A stretch of 64,000 bases of DNA from Quillaja saponaria. Its lineage: Eukaryota > Streptophyta > Magnoliopsida > Fabales > Quillajaceae. The stretch lies in contig CM055611.1 in the NCBI GenBank assembly GCA_029379385.1, positions 6,014,001-6,078,000 of the forward strand. The letters are read 5' to 3'. Both the position numbers and the translations under genes were made by a program. Positions 12,080 through 25,699 of the stretch are shown here, piece by piece. Each line of letters opens with the position of its first letter. Position 1 is the first letter of the stretch. The notes under the pieces are model-generated. The model saw only the letters and a list, made by a program, of their open reading frames with translations. It was not told the origin of the DNA and did no database searches.

Positions 12080-14041
12080 GATGTCATGGGACTTTCAAAG
12101 GATGGTGAGCTATACCTTTTTGGTGTGCTTATTTGGCTATTTGGACAAATGGAAATGATGCACTTAGTCATGGTATTGCTCCTAAAACACCTTGGTTGTG
12201 ATTTCCTAGAGACCGGAGTTCTCCATTGATTTTATACCACGAGTGACTAATCAGGTTCCTTTGTGCCAGCCAGCTCGACATGCAAAACATATTAGTGCGT
12301 AAAGGCCATATGCAATTGGAAGAACGTGAATATTAGGAGGAGATGTGCATGGACTTATATATAATATGAAGCTATATTAACAATGTAGAGTTACACGTTA
12401 CCAGATAAAAATAAAAAGTTAAGGACAGGATTAAGTTGATAAAGCATTATATCGTTTTAGACTAAATTAATAAAACATCTTTCTAGGAAAACTAATAAAC
12501 AATATTTAATCTGCCTAGTTTTTTATTAACCTTTTTATTTCAATTTGGTTTGTCGTTATTCTTCTTTGCGGCGTGTCTTATGTTTGGCGCTCTTAAATAT
12601 GAGAAGTTATTATTTAATAATTACTAACAACTAAACAATATATTTAAGAGAAACAATCACATATATTGGTAGAAGAAAAGATTAAGAAGATTTTTTTGCG
12701 GGTGAAAAGAATTAGAAATAATTATTAGATAATACAGATGGTGTTAATCTACTTTTATGATCTAGCTTAACATATCTTTTAATCTTCCAAATAACTTCAA
12801 TTAATTATTTTTCTAGAAAATGAATTATGTACAAATAAGTTCTAAAGAATATTTCTACATATTTTTATTGTCTCTAAAATATTAGTGTCATTTTCATAAT
12901 ATTTTTATATAAATTTTATGTGTTTTTATTTTTAAAATGTTTGATACAGTACCTTAAATAATATTTAAATATTATATTATATATATGCAAGGTATGGGCA
13001 AGTAATAAGACATGTTTGAACTCAGTGTTTGAAAAATCTCTATAATATTAGAGGTCCAAATTCTCAGAAAAATATTTGTTAGAAGGGTCAATCACGAATC
13101 CTGAACAAGATTAGGTTTATATTCAAAAAATATAAGAATACTTGTGAGATACTAATATATAAATATATATATATCATTTTGGACTAAATTAATGAAACTT
13201 CTCTTTTTGAAATATTAATATGAATAACAAGAGATCAAAATAATAGCTTAACCTTTATTTATTTAATTTTTTCAACTTCAAACGTCCACATTGCCAAAAG
13301 TAAATTTCTCCAGCGCTATCATGATTTGAAAACCCTCCTAACAATTGTTTGTTACGAAGTTTGAATTTGTCTTCTTTAAATATTTACTTTACCTATCTAA
13401 ATTTTGAAATGTTTTTTTCATCTATTTTCTACTTTTTTAAGGCAATAAATTATTAATTCTTCAACAACAAAAAAATAAAAATTAGGTATAAATAATTATG
13501 TTTGAAAGATTTTTTTTTTTTAAATATTAAAGTATTGATTGATGAATATTGTAAAATCAAATATCATCTAACAATATTAATTAACATATTTGCATTAATT
13601 TTGTTTAGAATAAAGTTATACCAAACACTTTTGAAAAATTGATAAAATCTCCTAATAGTAGAAAACTAGAGAAAAAAAAAAATTAAATGGTTGTCCTATT
13701 AAGCTATAATAAATATGGTTATTGGAAATAAAAAATTCAAAAATAGTAATTTATACTTTAAGTAATACTGAAATTATAATAAACTATCGTAATAAATGTC
13801 ATAAATTTTCTTATATAAAATTTTAAAAAGTGTCCTAAGAACACTCATTAGAAAAATTCTTAAAAAAATAATCTAAATTTACATAAATAATTGATCATTG
13901 ATCATTAATCATGTTTGAGTAAATATAAATATTTAATCAAACATAACTAATTATGTTAAACATATGTTTTTTAGGAGTAAAATTTTCTTAAAAAAATGAA
14001 AACATTTATTGGCATATGTACGTTTTTTAACGAAGAGTTTG
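12080..14041. other. AT-rich intergenic DNA
   Basis: No gene, RNA or clear element is seen. The sequence is very AT-rich with poly-A/T runs and short direct repeats such as gatcattgatcattaatcat near 13900. Confidence 0.5.
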
Positions 14042-14558
14042 TAGGAGTGGGAACGAGTCGAGTTAGCTCGGAGCTACTCGTTAAGGACTCGAAATCGAAC
14101 TTAGCTCACTATCTAAATGAGTAGATCTTAAGCTTTATTTTAAGATCTTTTAATAAAACGAGCCAAGTTCTCAGCTCGTAAGCTCGTTAGTCATTTTTTT
14201 AATATTATTTAATTAATTTTTCACTATTTAAATATAAATATGTAATAAATCTCTTTATTTGTGAAAGTTAATATAAGTTATAATATGGTTTGGTGATAAG
14301 TTATTCAAATTGTTTTCAAGTAGATATTGAGTTCAACTCTTCTTTTTAACTATGAATTTTTTTATAATTTTTATAAAACCTTCAAGAGTTTTTGACAAGT
14401 GGAGCTTGATCTTGGAGTTGGGTTTGGTAACTCTTAACTAGTTCAGGCTCGCGAGTTCTTAACAAACACAAGTTGAGATTGAGAACTTATCCAAAACTAG
14501 ACTAGCCAAGCTGAGTTTTGTTAAATTTTGGCTCAAGCTCGGTACGTTATCACCCTTA
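14042..14558. mobile_element. Non-autonomous hAT-like element
   Basis: The left end begins TAGGAGTGGGAACGAGTCGAG. The right end, read inward, begins TAAGGGTGATAACGTACCGAG, an imperfect terminal inverted repeat of about 20 bp. The interior is rich in gctcg/gagctc words, typical of a common class of plant non-autonomous hAT elements with TAGGGGTG-type ends. The flanking octamers (AGAGTTTG and AACACTTG) match at only four of eight positions, so the target duplication has decayed or the ends are off by a few bases. There is no coding capacity. Confidence 0.55.
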
Positions 14559-14739
14559 AACACTTGATAATATGTCTACAAAAAACAATACTCATGTACT
14601 ATTATTTTTAAAATAAATAAATAATACATATTTGAAAGCATATAGATAAATCCTTTAAAGAAAATGAATAATAAAAAAAAGTAATATTTCAAATCCAGAC
14701 AAAATTAACGCTTGAAAACAACATTGGCAAAGTGAACAA

Positions 14740-15142
14740 ACATTAAACCACGTGTAACTTAAATATAATTTGCCCTATTTCATTTTACGAGACAATTAAT
14801 TATGATAAAAATATGAAATAGGGGAAATTGTTAGAAGTCAGTTTAGATAACTTCTGAAGCACAAGCTAGAAGAGTTTTCACGTGTATAAAATAACTTATT
14901 TTTTATTTTTTTAAAACTTAAAAATCATATAAAGTATTCTTTCTAACAAGTGGCCGACACCTGTTAAAATATTCTCATAAATATCCCGCCAAAGTTAAAG
15001 GCAATTTTTGCACATGGCTTAGATTTTGGCCTTCAATTGTACTCAAAAAATAAATAAAATAAAATTTGGCTTTCAAAACCAAACTGTGGCCGTTACTTTC
15101 TCTCTCTCTCTCTCCTTCTCTCACATTGACAAGACCACAACA
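14740..15142 (+). promoter_or_regulatory. Promoter and leader of the DOMON-b561 gene
   Basis: Two CACGTG G-box cores lie near 14750 and 14879. The second is directly followed by a TATA-like tataaaata (about 14884-14892). A minimal upstream ORF (ATG GCT TAG) sits at 15014-15022, and a CT microsatellite (tctctctc) at about 15098-15122 precedes the start codon, as in many plant leaders. The transcription start is not visible. Placing it 25-35 bp after the TATA-like box would give a leader of about 220 nt that includes the uORF. Confidence 0.4.
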
Positions 15143-17447
15143 ATGGTGTCCCCGGCAAAGTTTTTCTTAATTTTGGGTCTTTCAGTGTTTGTTTTGCTAT
15201 TCACATCGGTAAGCTCTCTCACCTGCACCTCACAAAAGTTTGCCAACAATCAACTTTACTCAAAATGCTTGGACCTCCCATCTCTCTCTTCCTACCTTCA
15301 TTGGACTTACGATTCCTCCAATTCCTCTCTCTCCGTCGTCTTTCTGGCTCCTCCGGCTCAACGCGACGGTTGGATTTCTTGGGCAATTAACCCAACCGGA
15401 ACAGGGATGGCTGGGTCCCAGGCTTTGATTGCTTTCAAATCTAACGGCGTGATAACAGTTAAGACCTACAACATCAGCTCCTACACTTCTATTGTCCAAT
15501 CGAAGTTGTCGTTTGATGTTTGGGACATGAGGGCGGAGGAATCGGACGGTCTGATAAAGATCTATGCAAAAGTGAAGGTTCCGGAAAAGGCGGAGAAGTT
15601 GAATCAGGTTTGGCAAGTCGGGCCCTCTGTTACCGCCGGGAGACCAGACAAGCATGAGTTTCAAACGGAGAACTTGAATGCTAAGGGAACCCTAAGCTTG
15701 AATGGGGGAGAACAGAGTTTCAGTACAGGGGAGGGGGATTCGAGGTTGAAGAAGAAGAATGTGAGTTTTCTTTATTGGCTATTATTCTAATTTTAGAAAT
15801 TCTTTTTCCCAATATGAATTTCTCCCATAATTTGCATTCATTTCATTCTTGGAATATCTAAAAGTTGAAACTTTTTGAAGCAAACCTTTTGCTTTCATGA
15901 TCTCTCTCCAGTTTAGCTTCTTGGAGAAGAAATACCATCTTACTAAGAAAATTTTACTCTTTCTTTTGTTGATAAAATTAGTTCAAAAAAAAAAATAATA
16001 ATAATAACTGGTATGATTTTGATGGATGTAATTCTAAGAACAGCCCAAAAGTTAATTGCTTTGTCTGTAATTTTTGACTGGAATCATGGCCCAGATGAAA
16101 ATAGGTAGTATTCTAGTTGTAGGACGAATTTTCTCTTTCTTCATGGAAAATTGAATTGGTGGGTTCATTCATTTAGTTTGTTGTTGTTTCTAATTATGCA
16201 TAGGTAGTTGGTTTGATAAAAAAAAAAATTCGCCTTCAATTTTAACAAATAGTTCATATTTGATCTTTGTTTATACCAGATACATGGAATACTGAATGTT
16301 GTGAGTTGGGGGATTTTATTTCCTGTTGGAGTTATCATAGCGAGATATGTCAGAACATTCCAGTCTGCGGATCCTGCGTGGTTCTATCTTCATATTTCTT
16401 GCCAGGTATCTGCTTATGCTATTGGGGTTGCTGGCTGGGGAACTGGCCTTAAGCTTGGAAGTGAATCAAAAGGGATTCAATTCACTGGTCATCGCAACAT
16501 TGGAATTGCCCTCTTTTCTCTTGCCACACTGCAGGTAAAACCTCATCTAATACTATCACTAACAGTCCTATATATGTTTGTTAATTTCAAATCCAAGAAA
16601 CAATGTGGACAAATAATAATGAACGTGACATAGTTTCTGTACATACGAGGTGGGTTCCAGCCTTTCTTTTGTTGCAACTATAACGCCCCTTGATTTTAAT
16701 TTTTTTTTTTTTTTTTTTTGTAATTTAGTCTTTGTGAGTTCATGTAAATTGCATGTTGTAGAGGCCAATATAATGACATGTTTCAGATGTTGAAAATCAA
16801 AAGGTGAATCAATGTGAAAAGGATAGGCATTTGAAATGTTATAGATAATCCCTGCTTTCCAAAAAGAAAAAGAAAACGAGAAGAGGGAAAAAAAAAACCA
16901 TCCTTGGTTTTAATATTCTATGCTCATGTAGCTAATCAAAAGGCAGTGTCCTTAGTTTTGTGTGATGTCCTTATTCTTTCCCTCAAAAGACATGCTAAAC
17001 TAGTTGGATTCAAAGATTCTCTGATTAGTCTATTATATTAGAAGCTGAGGGAACTTGATGTGGTGTTAAGCATTATTTTCAACTGTTACATTTGATATTG
17101 GATGTTTCCTTCTTAAGAAATCTGCCTGTTTCGATTTACAGATTTTTGCATTGCTCTTAAGACCAAGGAAGGATCACAAGTTCCGATCTTACTGGAACAT
17201 CTATCACCATGGTGTTGGATATACCATCCTCGTGTTGGGTATCCTCAACGTGTTCAAGGGTTTTGACATTTTGGATCCTGAAAAGAAATGGAAATCAGCT
17301 TATATTATAGTGATTGCTGCATTGGGTGTAATTTCCTTATTGTTGGAAGCGATTACTTGGGTTGTAGTCTTGAGGAGAAAGTCCAACAAATCAACTAAAC
17401 CTTACGGTGGATACAACAATGTAGATGGCAGGCAACAACAAACTTAA
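15143..17447 (+). CDS. Cytochrome b561 and DOMON domain-containing protein (CYBDOM family)
   Basis: Three exons, 15143-15760, 16280-16534 and 17142-17447 (stop included), are joined by GT..AG introns of phase 0 and give 392 aa. The start is the only in-frame ATG and is followed at once by a signal peptide (residues 1 to about 25, cleavage near VSS/LTC). A DOMON domain (about 45-175) carries a [19 protein letters not shown] motif. Five predicted membrane helices follow, with four conserved histidines typical of b561 haem ligation: H208, H244, H277 (GHRNIG) and H313 (YHHGVGY). The C-terminus is short and polar ([13 protein letters not shown]). Length and domain order match plant CYBDOM proteins, known as plasma-membrane ascorbate-linked transmembrane electron carriers; some are reported as ferric reductases. 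The substrate here is inferred only. The gene looks intact. Confidence 0.95.
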
Positions 17448-20400
17448 CATATGATCAACTAAACTGATTGCTGCTGGTTTCTATTGGCAGATTCTGATTT
17501 TGTAATATATTCCTCGCCTTCTCACTTTGCTTGAGATGTCATGGAGATTATCTATACTATCACAATTTGTTCCATCCCTTGTATATTGCTTGGTTTCAGT
17601 AGGATTTTTTCTTCATACTTACAGGTTTAAATCTCAGTCTGATCTCTGCTTTGGGTCAATGAGGCTTTCAGTGTGCTTGTGTCTTATTGAATTGTTTTCA
17701 GAAGTAAATTATTGATTAGATTTATTTATTCATATATGTCTCACTCATTTATAATACTATTGTCTAGAGATAGATGACTTTACTGCAAAAAGATTGCATA
17801 ATTCAATTACCATTCTCCCTAGAATAGTAATAGAAAGCAGTCTCAATGCTAAATTTGCAAAGATTTCTCTTAGGTGTAAGCAATTTGATACATTATGACA
17901 GCCATTGATAGCTTTAGATGCATGTGTAGCTACTAAGTAGGTTACTAAATTTTCTTGATCTCTTTTAGCAAGTGGTGTAGGTTGCATTATCTGGACCTTA
18001 TCCAGATATTCTGATAAACCAGACCACAAATGACGTTTAACCTTTTTTTTGAGCTTCCAAAAATGAAATCTGATCATAGGCAAGTGGTCAGAGTTGAGAC
18101 CTCCGTCCTCTAGTACCAAAAATTTATACAATGTATTAGACATTAATAATTATACAGTTGTAATATCTTATGTTTTCCCAACGTCTTCAAATGATATTAT
18201 ATTATTATTAAGTATAATATAAGAGGAAGTTGTTCAGTAATATATGTGTATATTATTTTGTTGTCAAAAATATCTCAAACGAATGGAATAGTCTTCAATT
18301 ATCTTGCCATGTATTAGTAAAGACTTAAATTCTTACACAAAACAAAATCTTACTATGCTCACCTGATTGAGATCCTTGATATGCTTTGTGTCAATTTGAG
18401 GAAAAAAACACGATTGTGATAATGACTTCCATTATGAGACAACTCATGGTGTTTATATGGGTAATCTGTCTACTACATACTTTTTTGAACTTTATGCAAT
18501 TTGTCAACTAGTTCTCACGAAGTCTCTGGAGGTTGTCAGATGTTAGTGAAGTGTTAAGACTCAATTTGCTAAACTTCCATTTAGCTACTGGATACCAAAA
18601 GTCATCCCTTTCATCTTTTCTTTTTCTTTTTAGGAAGATAGGGTTAGTACGTAAAATTAAGGGAATGGGGGCTGAACCGGGCCTGGGGTTAGGAGAAACG
18701 AAGTCACTAGATACCAATTAGTTGGGAATATGGCCCTCGGTGTTAACAATTATTTACCAAACCTTCCTATAATTGAAAGCCAAATTGAAATTATTACATT
18801 TGTCCCTAAAGTCAGGGTCCCCTCCACCTTTTGCACTCCTCCTAAGCCATGCTTTTGCTTTCATTAGTCTTGCTTTTGTTGCTTTCTTTAATCAAAAGCT
18901 TTGTTCATGAGATTCCCATGTGATGTAAAGAGCTTACCCCTAATTTTTATAAGTAGTTGCCTCCCTTTTGCAGGGACAGTTATTAGTCTGTCTTCTCACC
19001 ATGAAAACATATTATTTGTAGAATCATAGAGACTCTCGGGTTTTTGTTTTCTGTTGTGAGTTACAATATATAACAATGTCAATTAATTATTTTTTAAAAC
19101 AATATCAAATAATTGAATATTACGTGTACCATAAAGAAAGATTACTTTAGAGATAGCTCAAGCATATCCTTAAGACAGACGCACTTATGTTCATCTCAAG
19201 ATGTAAAAACAGTGAGTTTTCCTTTTCATTGTTCAATTAATTAATTTTCTTATTTTTATAGACTCGTCTAATAATTTAATTTTTTAATTTTTTAAAATAT
19301 GTTATTGCAATATCTTAAGCAAATGATCAAATAATTTGAACATTGATGCTATACATTTTAATAAATTAATTTACTCAAAATCTTAAAATTTTTTTATAAG
19401 TTTTGGACGGAAAGAATAAGAAGTAAAAATGACGGAGAAGATGGAAAAAGGAAGATAGATCCTCTTAAGGTATATTGCACAGTTACTCTGTAGTAGGAAT
19501 AGGGTGTAGGCCGATAGCAATGTTTAATTAAACGACATGGCATCTATATGGTCCTTGGTGACTATTTGAGTCTGAGTACAACCTTTGTTTGACCCACACT
19601 ATTCCCCACGGGACATGGCCCTCTTATTATTGCAATGAATATGTTCATTTCAATTATGAGCATGTGAACCTAATTGAATGAGGTTTCAACTACCGTCGAA
19701 TACAGTTATTATATTAATTACGTATTAATTTGACGAATTATATAAGTATGATATAATAATTTAATATAAAATTATTTATTATTTATTTACAATATTATTG
19801 ACATGCTTATTTTAATAATTAATAATATTATCTTATACAAGAAAAAAAATAATAACTTATAACAATAATATAATTACATGTTTATATCTTATTTATACAA
19901 ACAAGTTTTACTAAGAAATTCATATTTTGAATTATAGTTAAAAAAAGAAACAATAGACACGAAAAGTATATTTAATTATGAATTTATTGTCAATGATGAC
20001 TTGAATGTGGGAAAAAAAGAAAAGAGACGTAAAATTTTATTTTTTCACTTTAAATAACATTTTGAAAGTGATCAGTTGAATTTGAAATTTGAATCATCAT
20101 AGTGATAAACATATCCACATGGTCAAGAAGTTTTATCCTCTTCTTCAATTTAAGAGTTTGAATTTTTGAATGAGACCATAGTAATTAAAACTTTTTATAA
20201 AAGTTTAATCTCAGTATAAATAATATATGTATATTTTTAATTAAATTAGATAGATAAATCCTTTAAACATCACTAAAATTTTGTTGATGCTGACTCCAAA
20301 TCAAAAGTTGGCATCACATTCTTCGAAGGGTGTCATTATGGGCCATATGAGTCATAATGACGATAGCATGACTATAAAATTGATCAATAAAGCTACAAAA

Positions 20401-21039
20401 GAAAAGGGGTTTGACATCATTACTCGGTCACCAATATCTCATATTTGATTGTTGTGTTTGCTCTTTTATTCAACCACAATTCATTATTATTTAGAGGAAT
20501 TTGATTACTACGTGGGATACTATTCTTCTCATACATTCAGGTCCGAAAAGCTTTTGTTGTATTCGGGCAAAGGAAAATTGGTATAATTGGGCTAGGTTTT
20601 ACAAAGTAGGCTTCAAGTCTAATTGGGTCTTGTGGCCCAAATTTGTTAGAGCTTAACAAGAGCTGGTCTGCGGATGTGTCTATTGAGCCACATTGGCAGG
20701 TTGATCATCAATTGATACAGGTTCTATGATCCTGATGTTACTGTTTTTTTTTTTTCATAAGAAACAGGGAGAATTCATTCATTAATCAATATTTACAACT
20801 GTATGAAGGATAAAATATTCACAGCAATTGATAAAAGCTCCTTAGTTAATGAAACAACTAACAAAGGCGACAATAGTAATCATAATGGGACTTGAGCCTA
20901 ATACCATTCATAATTTTATTGCTACGGAAGTTTCTTAGTTAATCAACCAATATTTACAACTATAATTGAATCTTAGTCCATCATATTCTTTTTAACCAAT
21001 TGAACTAAGACATCATTATAAAAAAATTAGTATAAAATC
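17448..21039. other. Intergenic region downstream of the DOMON-b561 gene
   Basis: It starts with the 3' UTR of the DOMON-b561 gene; no canonical AATAAA stands out close to the stop codon. A minus-strand open frame at 17757-18143 (128 aa, QENLVTYLVATHASKAINGC) faintly resembles the copia gag pattern in which QDQ/QEN is followed by LL.T and GC. I treat it as a possible decayed gag only. No other gene or clear element is seen. The stretch 19060-20280 is very AT-rich. Confidence 0.4.
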
Positions 21040-24000
21040 ATATATATGAATTTAGAACACAATATATAAAAATAACACGTACTTGATTGAGCTTTAGTGG
21101 TGAAACCATTTAATCCTTAATTAAACACGTCTTACTTAAATCTTTATTTTAATTAGGTCTTTCTCTTCATATTCTCTACTTAATGGGAGCTCTCAATGGG
21201 GTAAACTTACACATTGATTGAGAGATGAGAGGGGACCTAACCTATTTATAATTAAACCCAAAGAATTCTTCCGTTAAAAACTCCTTTAAGGTACTTAAAC
21301 TACACTTACTGCCAGCCTACATCATACCAAATATGTGGATTGAGCCTTAACAAATTAATCGCATAAACTAACTAGGCTCTAACAAGCTTGTCTCAATTAG
21401 ACCAAAGCTTAATCTATTTTATTTAAACCAAAATCATACAATTATTGGCAGCCCACATATGAATTTTTTATTTTTTTGTTGACATTCTCCTATTTTGACA
21501 ATATTAATTGTAATTTTAAAATATAAAACATATTTAAAAATACGATTATCGAGTAAGATATAATTTTTCTATGACCACAATTTTAAAAAACTCTGGTCTT
21601 GAGTTTACACCTCAAACGATGTAGCACACTAAGTTATCAACATCGAGTCATGGTAATTATTGCGCCTCTTAAACGACACAGGACCAATCTATGGTTACAA
21701 CTGCCAACAATTAATCGACAAAGGATCTTTGATAGTCTAGCAAGGAAATAACATTGAACTATAATCTCAATATATATTATTTTCATTGTCGGTTCTCCGA
21801 ATGAGTTCATTGTAAACCAAATGCTTTGAAGAAGCATTAGAAATCACATAAGCTTGATTGAAGCTTGTATCTCAATCATCATCTCGAGATATTCAATTGG
21901 TGCCATTTTAAGACATACCCCAAGTTGATAAATTAGTCATACTTAAAGTAGATATCAAGTTTTAAGATTTTAATACAATGACATATCATATATATCAATC
22001 ATACAGTACCCATATAATATAGATCATATCACAATGAAATAATGATTATTCTCATTAACATAGCATACCATCCAAATGGTGTAAATAAAGCATAGGTCTC
22101 AAAATAGCATACATAATATGTTAACTAGTTTGAATAAAACAAGACAAACTCCCGCTAAACAACTACATCAAAAAACTCCACAATACTCATGTTGTCAACA
22201 TGACTTTTGCAAACTCCAATACTAAGTCTCTTAGTTAAAGGATATGCTCACATTTTCTTTATATCAATATATTCGAACACAATGTCTCTTTTTTTTCATA
22301 AAATCCCTTATTGCCAGATATATAATATATTACTTTCAATGCACTAAAAGTCTTATTGTTCTTTGAAAAGAACATGGTAAAACTATTGTCACAATAAATC
22401 TTAAGAGGTCTAGAGAGCGAATTAACCACACAAAGGCAAGTTATCATGTTCTTCAACCATATACTCTATGAAAGTTTCATAACAAGCAATGAACTCAACC
22501 TATATAGTGAAAAAAACAATGATTATCTTTTTAAACTTTATCCAATATACAGCTCCCCCAGTTAACAAGAAAATATATTTCGAAGTGGACTTCGGATCAT
22601 TTTTGCAACCAATATAGTTGGTATATGAGTAACCAATCAATTAAAGATGATCAACATTTTTATACACTAGCATAAATTATTTAGTTCTTTGTAAATACCT
22701 CATAACTTTCTTCATAGTAACCCAATGTTTTGGTTTTGGGTTTGATTGGTATCTGTCAAGAACTCCCACTACAAAAGCAATATCAGGTCTAGTGCAAACC
22801 TGAGTACATAACAAACTTCTGACTCATTTTTCATAAGACACATTTTTCATGAAATCTCTCTAAAATCATTCCTAAGACACTGAACCAAACTAAAATTGTC
22901 ACCCTTAAAAACCGGTACACCCTCGAGTTTATATTTCTGAATATTGAACTTATTGAGTACTCTATTAATGTAGGCTCATTGGGAAATACCTAACAAATAG
23001 TGAAATACTCGATATATCTCAATACCTAGCACCAAAATCTTTTATGCCAAAAGTCTTAGATAACATTAATTTTGTCTCATGAAATAAAACCAATGCCATT
23101 GTGGCAAGGAAGATATCATCAACATACAAAACTAAAATGATAAACTTACTCCCCCTAACCTTAAGATGTATGTGTTGAACAATTTTATTCTCAACAAAAT
23201 CAAGAGAGGTGACTACCTCATTAAATTTTAAGAACCATTGTCTGGATGCATGCTTAGTATAGACAACTCAAGGTCAAAATGAGCCACAAAAGCCATGATC
23301 ACCTTAAAATAGTCTTTAGTTGAGACACAAGAGAAAATTTCACAAAAATCTACACCTTCTCTTTAGTGAAACCTTTAGCTATAAGTCTATCTTTGAAATG
23401 CTCAATCTTTCATTTTGAATCTTTCTTAGTCTTGTAAACTCACTTGCACCCAATAAGTCTACAACTCTCTAGAGGTTCAAACATCTCCCATATACCATTA
23501 TGTGCCATAAATTGCATATTATCTCTAATGTCATCAATCCACTATCTTGACTGTGGACTCGAGACAACTTGTCCATGTGCAGTAAGATCAACAACATAAC
23601 CAAATTAATAATCAATCTTACCCAAATACATAATGAAGTCATCAGAAATGACATGCGTTCTTTGCTATTTAGACCTTCTACAGGGTGCTTATGCAACTGT
23701 TGTTGTTGAGTAACTACATCGAAAACATGTGTAGTAGTTTCAATAGGAATAGGTGATGCAACTTTAACTTATTCATCGACTTCCCCCTATCACATGTTCT
23801 TATAATAGGTGCAAGTACAATTGCCTTTGACAAAACATGTAAATGAATAGTGATAATTTTATTTTGTTCTCCATGAATAAAAAGAAAGACCCGTTCTAAT
23901 TTAGCAACATCAAACTCCAAGAATTTTGTAGTTTATGATTCCATGTGTGGATATAACTTGTATCCTTTAAAGTAATCTAGATAACCAAGAATGTAACAAT

Positions 24001-24080
24001 GAGTAGATCTTCAGTCAGTTTTCTTCTCATTTTGGTAATTTAGTCTTACTTCAGTTAGACACCCTTAGACACAAAAATAA
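21040..24080 (-). mobile_element. Ty1/copia retrotransposon remnant, minus strand
   Basis: Read on the minus strand from 24080, the order is integrase C-terminal region, GCKWVYKTK-type RT start (about 23440), the RT core YVDD (VLYVDDIF, about 23110-23130) and an RT C-terminal RPDIAFVVGVLDRYQSNP-like block (about 22790-22740). RNase H follows, with RPLKIYCDNSFTMFFSKNNK (22456-22259 frame). A purine-rich tract near 21486-21500 precedes probable 3' LTR sequence (about 21040-21485). Stops and frameshifts are frequent. The 5' LTR, gag and most of the integrase are missing; the upstream side meets hAT-like DNA at about 24130. Confidence 0.8.
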
Positions 24081-24124
24081 TTCAAGTTAGATTTTCTCCC
24101 AATCTACAACTCAAAAGGTGTTTT

Positions 24125-25279
24125 AAGTAATATTTTGAAAAAAGGACCGGACCAGCTGGTCGAACCATCGACTGAGTGCCATTTTGGGCTGGGTTGGACC
24201 AAAAATCCAATTTGGAGGTTGGCTCGGTAAAAACTGATGAAACCCATTCATCCTGTAAGAACCGTAAGACCCGGAAATGGGTTTAGATAACTAACTGATT
24301 TTGATTTTTGGCTCTAAATTTAATGGGCTTCGCCTATTTTCATAAGCCCAAGTTAAAAAAAAAACCCAAAACACTGTTAAAGTCATAAAAGACTAAAAGT
24401 CTAAAACTCCAATTCATTCGAAGAATCCCTATCCCTCTACTCTGCTCATAAGCTGCGTTAGATGACTCTGGAAGACTAACTACATTCGATGACTCTAGCT
24501 TGCTTCAATCTTTGGATCTGAAGAAAGCTTTCATTACGGAACATCCTTCTATGTATTGTTTCTTTTTTTCTTGTCTTTGTCATCGATATTCTTCTATTTT
24601 GTGTTGTTGTTCTTCTTCTTCCTGTCATGGAAATTAAAACACAAATTTACTACCTACCATAAGAATAAAATAAAACCTTTGCCTAAAAGGAGTGAAGAAC
24701 AACAATTGACTAAGTTAAAAAACATATAGTCAATATAAATAGCTGTATTGTGAATGAACCTTTGGGCTTTGACTTTACAATTATAAATACGCCCTTGTTG
24801 GTTTAGGAGAAAAAAAAATTTATTTTTATTCTTTTAGAATTGATTTGCTTTGATTAATTTCCCAAAATGCTTATAAGAAGTTTGTTAGTGTCTTTGTTGT
24901 TTTGCTATTTGTAATAGCCAAATAGCTGCTAAGTTGTTTGCTTTTTCTAGTAAGTAGTTAATTAATTTACATATATATTCATGTTTTTTGACCATGATCA
25001 AGTTTATTAATTTTTCATAGCTTCTACATCATCTAATTTTGATTGTGCAAGAGAGTCCATTTTTCTTTTTCCTTTTTATACTTGTTGTAAAACACTAAAA
25101 CTTATCCTTCTCAAGCCATTTCAACAACATATTAATTAATTAATCATTATGAATGATTTTATGTATTTTTTTTTTAAAGAAATTAATCTGTGTATATAGA
25201 TAGAGATTATTAAACTGTTTCACTTTTTTTACTAAGTAATGACTTCATTAAATGAAGATAGTTTCCCAAGACTTTATGA
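24125..25279. other. hAT-like GC-richer segment and AT-rich DNA upstream of the hAT transposase
   Basis: Positions 24135-24260 contain ggaccggaccagctggtcgaacc and related words typical of plant hAT element ends. They may be the 5' part of the hAT element whose transposase pseudogene follows. The terminus was not defined. The remainder is AT-rich with no gene. Confidence 0.4.
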
Positions 25280-25699
25280 TATGTTGCAGGAAGTAAATGT
25301 CATCATCAGGGGTGCATCAACAACTGCCTCTTCACAGTCTGTTAGATTCAAAACAAATCTAGAATAGGGCCATCGCTCTATAAATGTAGATGAAAATAGG
25401 AGAAAAAGTTTGGTATGCTTGTATTGTTCAAAGGTATTTAAAAGTGGAGGGATTAATAAAATGAAGCAACATCATACTTTTAAGAAAGGTGATGTTGGAT
25501 CTTGTAAAAAAATAGTGCTTATGATGTTAATTTTGGATGAATGAAAGTTTGGAAGAAATTGAAGAGAAAAAATATCAAAGGTGGGATGAATATGTTGAAG
25601 ATAATCATTTGTTACAATTTGAGGAGACTCACCAGAAATTTAAGAGATGCCTCAATACCATAACCTCAATTGAAGGACAAAACATTTTTGCTTTAAAAC

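Noticed and set aside
15026..15142. N-terminal extension of the DOMON-b561 protein by 39 residues
   Set aside because: The codon at 15026 is TTG, not ATG. The ATG at 15143 is followed directly by a signal peptide, as expected for the family.
15260..15664. 134-aa open frame on the minus strand
   Set aside because: Complete overlap with exon 1 of the DOMON-b561 gene; a shadow of the GC-richer coding sequence.
18508..18721. Overlapping open frames on both strands
   Set aside because: No similarity recognised, no splice context, and both strands open by chance over a short stretch.
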